NCBI GenBank assembly: GCA_961205875.1
Contig: OY540812.1
Location: 28,033,098-28,097,097 of the forward strand
Length of the DNA: 64,000 nt
Reading direction: 5' to 3'
Origin: Sialis fuliginosa
Lineage: Eukaryota > Arthropoda > Insecta > Megaloptera > Sialidae
Under the pieces are notes generated by a model, which saw only the letters and a program-made list of their open reading frames with translations, was not told the DNA's origin and did not search any database. How positions within the stretch are numbered: the stretch's first letter is position 1; the number at the start of each line of letters is the position of its first letter. A program made the translations under genes and the position numbers. This document shows positions 56,736-64,000 of this stretch, piece by piece.

Positions 56736-56917
56736 CGCAAATCATCGGAGCCATCTAGCGACCCTGCATCGTGTGCAGCAAACATCGCAGAGAAACCATC
56801 ACAACGCCCAGCGCGACAGCTCGCTTGGAATCCAGTTACAAAATCAAGTAAGCAATCCAGTGGCAAATCTATCGTCGTGTGAGCTAGGCTTTACTGTTGA
56901 AGAAATGCATGTTTGAC

Positions 56918-57630
<713 letters not shown>

Positions 57631-57631
57631 G

Positions 57632-57700
57632 GTGATGTGGGATAAATCAAACCTCATCGCTAATATTGTATATTTTGTTAATTTTTACTAGATTGTCAAT
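57632..57700 (+). repeat. Repeat shared with 30182-30230
   Basis: GATGTGGGATAAATCAAACC then TCATCGCTAATATTGTATAT matches 30182-30225. Confidence 0.5.
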
Positions 57701-57706
57701 AGCTTT

Positions 57707-58030
57707 ATACCCCTAGGCGATTCAGCAGCACGTTTTAGCCACGCTGATAAATCACACAGTATGCGATTGAATCGCGCTGCTAAAGCACATGCCTTGCACT
57801 GCTAAATCCCATGGCATACTATTGTAAAATACAAAACAGTGCGCGTGCGCAATTCAAACAATACTGAACGTAAATGATTGACGACGGGCGAGAGGAGCGG
57901 GAGTGAAATCGCGCGGGCGAATCGTATAGTGTGTACTAGCGATGTAACGAATGTATGATTTTAAACATTCGCGAATGCGAATGCGAATACGAATTTTAGC
58001 GTCCGACATTCGCGAATGCGAATGCAAATA
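57707..58030. repeat. GC/CpG-rich patch with two repeat types
   Basis: 57707-57940 has TAGGCGATTCAGCAGCACG at the left and GGGCGAATCGTATAGTG at the right, a weak inverted pair, and several GCTGCTAAA-like motifs. 57965-58030 iterates ATTCGCGAATGCGAATGCGA. This looks like MITE plus satellite sequence, not a promoter island, though the CpG content is unusual here. Confidence 0.4.
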
Positions 58031-58034
58031 TTGA

Positions 58035-59855
58035 CTTTTTTTATTAAACCTAAATTTTATTTTTCTTAGTTTTTCGCTTTTAGGGGAGCATTAACCTCCC
58101 TCAACATTTTTTTATGTAATTTTAATTTGTATTAATTTGATAAGTTTTTTTGGAGGGCGGGGGCGCGGCGAGCATGGTTTATATAATCCCTTCCACTTTA
58201 AAAAATATTGAATTATTTAATTTGTTTTAATGTTATAACTTTTTTTTGAAGTTGGGGCATGATCCATACAACCTCCCCCCCACCCAAACGTATTGTATTA
58301 TTTAATTTGCTTTAATTTTATAAAAAAACTTTTTTTTGTAAATAATCAAATCAAAATCAATAGGTCTAAGCTACTCTAAACGAAAGAAAATTCTACCTCC
58401 AGACACAAACACGCACAGCCGCCATGCGGAAATCAACTTTTCTTTACGTTTTGAAGTTAGTACAATCAAAATCTCGATTTTTCGACGGTATTACAATATT
58501 TCCATTTCTTTCAGAACATGGAAGTAAAAATAAATTTGAGTGTTCCTAAGTTCTTAAAGATAATTATTTAATATAAAAGATAAAAAAATATTTTTTTTTA
58601 TTATTACAAAAACAAGTAATATTCGCAAAAATATACATACTTTTTCTTGTGAATACATTGAGCAATTTTTTTTAAGGTATTTTAAACTGATATTTTCTTA
58701 AAACACGTTTTTTTAGAACACTGAATATTTCGGGGGGGGGGGGGGTCATGTGCGGCCCTTGGTAGATTGGGTTTATGCTATGCGGCCCAAAAGGTTGGAC
58801 ACCTATACACTAACATATTATAAAGGTAACAAAAATAAAATTCACAATTTTAAAATCAACTTTAATTATAAATATGAACTGGCTGGATAGATAGTAAATA
58901 AAGTATTAAAAGCTTTCAAGAGAAAGCAAACTGTCTCAAATTGTGCAATAATCATAAATCATTAGTAGGTATTTTTATCCTTATTTAACAAAATAATTAA
59001 CAATTTTTTATAAATAAACCATCGGTCACTGTGACCGCTCACATGCTATTTTGACTATCCCTCTTCTGCGAACCCTAACACGTCTACCCCGCGGCAAAAG
59101 CGCACGTCAAATAAACGCGCGTATTAAAGGTTAATATTTCATTTGTACACCAATTTGATTTTTTTGCTAAACAACTAATATTTTCGAAATTTAATCTGTT
59201 TTTAAACCCACATAAATAATAATTTTCTGTCAAATCAATTTTAAGTGTAATGATTCTATATAATCTTACTTTAAAAAAAAAACTTATTTTCATTCAATAG
59301 AAACTTTATTTTATTTTATTTTATTTTATAAAAAATAACCTTTCACGAAAGCACTCATTCCATATAATTTCATTTGTTAAGTGTTCTCTTCAGCTACGAA
59401 CACATTTATCGATTTGTGTCTCGTTCCGTTAATTTATCTTTCCCATCGGCATATAAGTTCAGCTGAACGATAAATCGGGAAAGGAATTAAAATGTTAGAG
59501 ATCAGGATCATTTTGGAACTGCAGACACGTGAGAGCCTCTCTGAAAGCAGGAATCAGTTTAGGATGTTTTCCCTTAAAAAGGTAGTCCATCCTAAAACTC
59601 GCTTGTATTCTTCGTGGTTAAGGCCTACTCCGATTTAGTTTGCGTCAGTAGGATTTTGTTCTCTTTTACGTTATTGTGAAAAGAAGTACAGAAAACCATC
59701 GAAGTTACGAACGAAATATCTGGTATAGTTTTCGATTTTTTTTCTTTTGAAAATTTTATTGTTACAATATATTATTTTTGTAAAATTAAAATTTCGAGCT
59801 TTATTTAAATTACAAATATGTATCTACTGACTTTCGGCTTTGTCACATTCCTAAA
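58035..59855. other. No gene established
   Basis: The stretch contains a 14-base G tract (58732-58745) followed by GCGGCCC repeats and GGTTGGACACCTA, probably a hAT end. A patch of higher complexity follows at 59390-59660 (AGTTCAGCTGAACGATAAAT, GAGAGCCTCTCTGAAAGCAG), where no frame, TIR or splice pair could be supported. Confidence 0.35.
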
Positions 59856-59859
59856 GACA

Positions 59860-59935
59860 CTCCATTTAATAGGTCAAGTGAAAAAAAAATGTACTACACT
59901 TTTCAGTTTATTTACGCAATATAATTTTTTATATG
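59860..59935 (-). repeat. GGTTCCG repeat family, short fragment
   Basis: GGTCAAGTGAAAAAAAAATG and CACTTTTCAGTTTATT match GGTAAGTGAAAAAAAAATG and TCACTTTTCAGTCTATT at 40833-40875, same strand. Confidence 0.5.
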
Positions 59936-60049
59936 CATAAATGTAATTTCTTACCTAATGAACAAATCGGCATTAACAAAATGTTTTTTACTTTCTTATA
60001 TCCATGTATGTATGTAGGGTATATGAAATATACCTATATGTATAATATA

Positions 60050-60965
60050 AGTAAAATATTGTTAAGCCGATTTTTTTCGAAATCCGGATTTTTATGGAAT
60101 TATCCATTTTGACCTTCCCTGAATCCATTCTGACTATTTTCGCCATGATGTCCGTATGTCTGTCGGTCGGTCTGTCTTTAAGCGCTGTAATTCAAATACG
60201 ACAAATCGTAGAAGGGTGAAATTTTATATTTAAGATTAATTTTTGTCTGGAAAGAAAACGTCCTATTTTTGAAAACGATCTTTCAACCGGATACGGATGT
60301 TTACCTACGTCGATTTTTGAATTTTTCGAATTATTCTGAAACAGTGCGAAATAGAGAAAAATGGTCAAGTTAATAATTGTAGGTAATATCAATATCTATA
60401 TTTTCATTTTTTCGTAAAAACGAATTTTTGAAAAAAAAATGTTTATTATAATTCAAATGGTTCATAACAGAGGAGAAATATCTGCCATGAGTCATAGGAC
60501 TTTCTTATACGTATTACAGAGATTGAACAGTGTGTGTTTACCATAGGTACCATGGGACTTTCTTATACGTAATACTGAGAGTGAACAGTGTAGGTGAATC
60601 TAAATAATTACTTACAAAAATTATTTCTGGCTAAATCATAAATGTTGGAAAAAAAATGTATGGAGAATAAATTATAGATAATAACATACTTGACATTTTT
60701 TATTTAAAACATTTTTTTCTTATTTCAAAAATAATTCGAAATTTAAATAATTACAAGAGTAAACATCCGTTTTCAGTTATTACGTTAAAAAAATCATTTA
60801 TTATATAATGTAGAGATAAATATTACCTGTATTATTCATTTTATTTTATTTTGTTAATTTGTCATAAATGTTTTAATAAAATAAGAATCATGTACACTAT
60901 TCACTGTTAGGATTACGTATAAGAAAGTCCCGTGGTTCCCATGGCAGATATTTTTTTATAAAATG
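60050..60965 (-). mobile_element. Repeat family R2, copy 3
   Basis: Reverse complement of 26430-27230: CGAAATCCGGATTTTTATGG, GACCTTCCCTGAATCCATTC, ATGTCCGTATGTCTGTCGGT, ATACGACAAATCGTAGAAGG, GGATACGGATGTTTACCTAC, then GACTTTCTTATACGTATTAC and GACTTTCTTATACGTAATAC. Palindromic relation between its halves as in copy 1. Confidence 0.7.
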
Positions 60966-61143
60966 AGTGATTCCCCGTGCGACTATCCGTTCTTAACAAC
61001 CCGAATTTCTACAAAACGATCGATTAAGTAATAATTCACTAATATTCCATCCGTGCTTTTAAGGTATTAGCTCCTGAACATAGAAAGTCTCATCAAAATT
61101 GGTTCAATGGTTTCTGGGTAGACGAAAAATTTTAAAACTAGTT

Positions 61144-61622
61144 TAGGGTTCCGAAGAAAACTAGGAACCCTTATAGTTTCGGTCAGGGTGTCTGTCTGTC
61201 TGTCATAGCTCTTCCATTCTCTCATTTATATATCTATTAAGATGAAATTTGGTATAAGGACGTAGATTGAGGACTCAGAATAATGACAACAGAAATAAAG
61301 AGATTTTTGTAAAAAAAAAAGTGTAATCAATTTTTTTACTTATCCCATTGAGTATGGTGTCTTTAGATAGGTCTCCTAAAATGCAACAAATTTTTTTTAG
61401 AGCCTTTTGATTTTAACCCTTCAGTCACGATATATTTGTTTTCATTAAAAATTCAAGAATATAAGTTTTAGTTAGTAATTTCAATAAAAATTATAACGAA
61501 CACTTTTGAATTTAATTTACTTTATATTGTAGAAATGTAGGTAGTTAATTATCGAAAGAGAATGTTAATGAGAATGACTACGGAACCCTATCATGTGCAT
61601 GCTCAACACGCACTTGGCCGTT
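61144..61622 (+). repeat. GGTTCCG repeat family, complete uninterrupted copy
   Basis: The copy runs from TAGGGTTCCGAAGAAAACTA and ACCCTTATAGTTTCGGTCAG through CTCATTTATATATCTATTAA and AACCCTTCAGTCACGATATA to AATGACTACGGAACCCTATC, ending ACACGCACTTGGCCGTTTTT. It serves as the unfilled reference for the interrupted copy at 13249-14155. Confidence 0.75.
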
Positions 61623-61715
61623 TTTTTTTAAATTCAATTGTCTGTAAAACGCCGTATAGACTCAAAAAAATTATGAATCTCAAAATTTGTAAATTATGAG
61701 TTTCAAATTTCAATA

Positions 61716-61864
61716 CAGAGTGGAACCTCGTTAGTACGTTTTGCTTTAGTAAGTTTTTCGCGATAGTACGTTTTTTAGGTACTGGCATTCTTCTACATAT
61801 AAGACCTCACGTTAAAATATTTCATTTTGAAGTCCCTTCAGAAACGTACTAACGAGTTCCACTG
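61716..61864. mobile_element. pogo/Tigger-like MITE, 149 bp
   Basis: CAGAGTGGAACCTCGTTAGT then ACGTTT at the left, and AAACGTACTAACGAGTTCCA then CTG at the right, are inverted. TA flanks both sides (61714-61715, 61865-61866). The GGAACCTCG terminus is characteristic of pogo-type Tc1/mariner elements. Confidence 0.85.
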
Positions 61865-61869
61865 TATGT

Positions 61870-63335
61870 ACAAAATTACAACATCGAAAATATACATTAA
61901 ATAATTAGAACATATGTGTATATTTCAGCTGGCCATGATTCCAATAACACAGACCTTCAATGTTATTAGTATATATATTCATACATTCTTGTACTGATTC
62001 CCAATTTCCAATCACACATACACACACATTCACACATGCATTTACATAATATGTACAAGTCAGAAATGAATAAACGGGATCGAGGTAGCCTTGATAATAT
62101 AACAAAACATGAATATGTAATTATAATTGTGCATATTGTTTCACGTAAAAGCTCTCTTTGTTAATTCTTGTGGGTTTCGTTTCTATTAATTAATTTTTTT
62201 ATACATATGTGCATTAAAAAAATACAGAGGCAAAAAATACAATAAATATTTCCTAATTTAACTTATCAGACGACAAGACTAAAAAAGGTCTTCCTTGTCG
62301 AAGCTTATTGTTAGCTAGCATAACGATGACTTTCCTGATCACCCGAACAAAAAAGTTTTGAAATTCTACTGTTAACAAGATAAGATCTTTAACGCCTCAA
62401 TTTAATAAACGTATCTCGAGATACAGGTAAAAACTTACTAAAGCCGTAATTATTAGTTTTTGTACTAATAAAAAAGTTAATACTAATACATTAAAATTAG
62501 TAAGTATTAATATTTTTACATTCAAAATCGAAAAAGAAAGAAAAAATGTTTTTTCCAATATTCTTCGATGGTAGAATTGATTAATAGTGATAAATTTACA
62601 GAAAAAAATGATATTAAAAATATTACGAATAGAAAATAATAATTAAGAAGTGAATTTTTTAACAAAAAAAATGGTTTTCATTTTTTTTAACTTTGATCGA
62701 ACCCTTCGAAAAATCTGAATAAATGATATGTTATCTAGAGGTATATGAGCTTTGAAAAAAAATTATTTCATAATTGTGTTAGAAAAGCATCACAGTTAAA
62801 AAAAATAAAAAACATAAAATAATTTTTTTCCAGGGTTAATACCAATAAATATTGCTTTTATTTTTATTTTTTGAAAAGCTTCTATAGACCTCTAAATAAA
62901 TTTTTTATCAAAATTGGCTTATCCAATCCGATGAAAAATTATCTTTTTTGATTTTCACGTTTTTTTTTATTTTTTGAAAACCAGTTGAGGTTCGGATCTG
63001 AAATTTTCAGGATCTTAGTATTTTTATAGTATCAACATATCCTGAAAATTTCAATCCAATATCTTTCGGGGCAATTTTCATATGCTTATCCCCCTATGCG
63101 CCCTTTCATTCTAAATAAGGTGATGCTACAAGTACAACTTACAGTAATCTAAAATTTTAATTAATTAAAAATATCGATTCGAACAAAGTTCGTCAAACTA
63201 TAAATAAAGCTTTAAGCTTTAAAGTCTTTTGATGGCATTGTTTGTTCTCAACGTATTGCCTGGAGTATGTGGTGTCTGACACAGCCGTATTATTTACAAA
63301 TGGCCATCGCCGTTGTAATTCACGCGCAAACATAC
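61870..63335. other. No gene recognised
   Basis: AT-rich DNA, including long A/T tracts near 62640-62960 and a retroelement-like stretch near 62980-63115 (AAAATTTCAATCCAATATCT). The 61905 minus frame has no domain. Confidence 0.35.
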
Positions 63336-63339
63336 ATAT

Positions 63340-63396
63340 ATGGTCAAAGGGAATCAAGGAGGCAGCGATACAAAAGAAACCGGCGGTAAACCAGAG
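63340..63396 (+). CDS. Candidate N-terminal coding exon
   Basis: ATG at 63340 opens MVKGNQGGSDTKETGGKPE, a hydrophilic, protein-like N-terminus in a patch with more GC than its surroundings. CCAGAG/GTAACC follows at 63396/63397, a possible but weak donor in phase 0. If not spliced, the frame continues VTNLSIINET to a stop at about 63430, just before the foldback at 63437. Identity unknown; could be the 5' end of a gene extending past the right edge. Confidence 0.3.
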
Positions 63397-63436
63397 GTAA
63401 CCAATCTATCAATCATTAATGAAACTTAATTGGATA

Positions 63437-63957
63437 ACAGAGGCCGACATTATTTTGCTGTCTCAATTTTTATAGATGATTTCAGAGATTTTGAGCATTC
63501 TGAAACAGAATCTGTTACCCAAATTGCTCCATCATATCAGGTTTTTTTAAATAACCTAGTCTAGAAGTGCAAACATGACGATTTTGGCAATGTTCAAGAA
63601 TATAATACCAAGTAGGTAATTTTTTCTAGTTTACGTTCACGGTAAGAAATATGTAGAACTATCTTTCATCATTAAAATGGAATTTGACTTTTTACTGTAC
63701 GATTTTTTTGCCGAGATATGCTAGTTTGAAGATATGCTATTTTTATTAATATAGTAGACATAAAAAGTAAAAAACAATAAAAAGTAAAAATCTGTTTTGC
63801 CAGAATCGTCATTTTTGCACTTTTAGATAAGGTTATCTCAAAAACCTAACGTAATGAAGCAATTTGGGTAACGGATTCAGTTTCAGCACTCCAAAAACTT
63901 TCGAAATTACTTATTGAAGTATAGACAGAACAAAATTATTTTTTTATCGGCCTATGT
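63437..63957. mobile_element. Foldback element, about 520 bp
   Basis: AGGCCGACATTATTTTGCTG then TCTCAA at the left mirrors GACAGAACAAAATTATTTTT then TATCGGCCTATG at the right. Pairing continues through CTGAAACAGAATCTGTTACC / GGTAACGGATTCAGTTTCAG and GTGCAAACATGACGATTTTG. The ends are diverged, so the exact limits and duplication are not certain. Confidence 0.7.
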
Positions 63958-64000
63958 AATTACCCAAAGTTAAAATAACTAGAATACAATAAATGTCAAT

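Larger units (their letters stand above)
52727..56743. mobile_element. 4.0-kb Foldback-like palindromic element with satellite-built arms
   Basis: ATCGGAGCC stands on both sides (52718-52726 and 56744-56752), a perfect 9-bp target duplication. The ends are inverted: CGGTCAATTTATCGTAAACA leads in from the left and its complement closes the right. Each arm starts with a satellite of 15-16 bp, then the same TACGTATTAAGGTCAAATC sequence, then tandem units of about 410 bp. Around 315 bp at the centre (54340-54655) are unpaired. No transposase is encoded. Inverted ends made of short tandem repeats plus a 9-bp duplication are the hallmark of Drosophila FB-type elements; Mutator-like elements also give 9 bp. 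Confidence 0.9.
52300..56890. mobile_element. TTA-flanked TIR element, split by the Foldback-like insertion
   Basis: AGCTAGCCTCACACGACGAT then AGATTTGC at the left (52300) is mirrored by GCAAATCT then ATCGTCGTGTGAGCTAGGCT at the right (56863-56890). TTA flanks both ends (52297-52299, 56891-56893). Removing the 4-kb insertion and one 9-bp duplication leaves an element of about 0.56 kb. A 3-bp TTA duplication suggests PIF/Harbinger. Confidence 0.7.

Noticed and set aside
52727..56743. CRISPR-like array
   Set aside because: The units are contiguous tandem copies without unique spacers, arranged as inverted arms with a target duplication; this is a eukaryotic transposon.
56678..56916. Open frames on both strands at 56678-56916
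   Set aside because: They span the junction of the Foldback end and the TTA-flanked element and have no domain.

Overview
The window is AT-rich (by eye roughly a quarter to 30% GC) arthropod nuclear DNA, most likely from an insect and possibly a hemipteran. Pointers are the dense, nested transposon remains, a non-LTR retrotransposon with an arthropod-type AP endonuclease and reverse transcriptase, mariner and piggyBac transposase relics, an arthropod TCAGT initiator next to a good splice donor, and insect-type interspersed repeats (the tail ending GTCGCGGGTAACAGCTAGT and the repeat bounded by GGTTCCG and CGGAACCC). No bacterial, plasmid or viral gene organisation is present. The species call is inference.

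Layout. 1-5.8 kb: GGTT/CCGG-rich repeats, a 702-bp TA-flanked foldback, a hAT-type MITE, and a nest in which a 723-bp TTAA-flanked element with perfect 20-bp ends and a 217-bp palindrome sit inside a larger foldback. 8-15 kb: TIR elements, one inserted in another. 16-17.3 kb: decayed Penelope-like element (YVDD reverse transcriptase, GIY-YIG nuclease, hammerhead-like RNA motif) between inverted copies of a dispersed repeat. 18.4-20.7 kb, minus strand: the best candidate host gene, with a 5'UTR plus signal-peptide exon and two possible downstream exons. 19.4-26 kb: three large inverted-repeat elements. 26-31.8 kb: more foldback families. 32-34 kb: an 89-codon ORF, a plus-strand initiator with first exon, tRNA-like repeats. 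34.9-40.7 kb: a foldback carrying a LINE whose 946-codon ORF2 is uninterrupted; the opposite arm keeps the unoccupied target site. 42-50 kb: TIR elements and a mariner transposase pseudogene. 52.3-56.9 kb: a 4-kb Foldback-like palindrome whose arms are built of a 15-16-bp satellite and 410-bp units, inserted in an older TTA-flanked element and followed by a piggyBac C-terminal zinc-finger relic. 57-64 kb: GC-rich repeat patches, further repeats, a pogo-like MITE, a small possible coding exon and a last foldback.

There is no operon-like cooperation between genes. The window is a mosaic of mobile elements in gene-poor or intronic DNA. The only long open protein is the LINE ORF2; the other transposase or reverse-transcriptase segments are broken. 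Host-gene evidence is limited to short exon candidates, listed with low to moderate confidence. Several reading frames in the window begin at GTG or TTG (LINE ORF2, Penelope fragment, the 9.2-kb frame), which are not credible eukaryotic starts.
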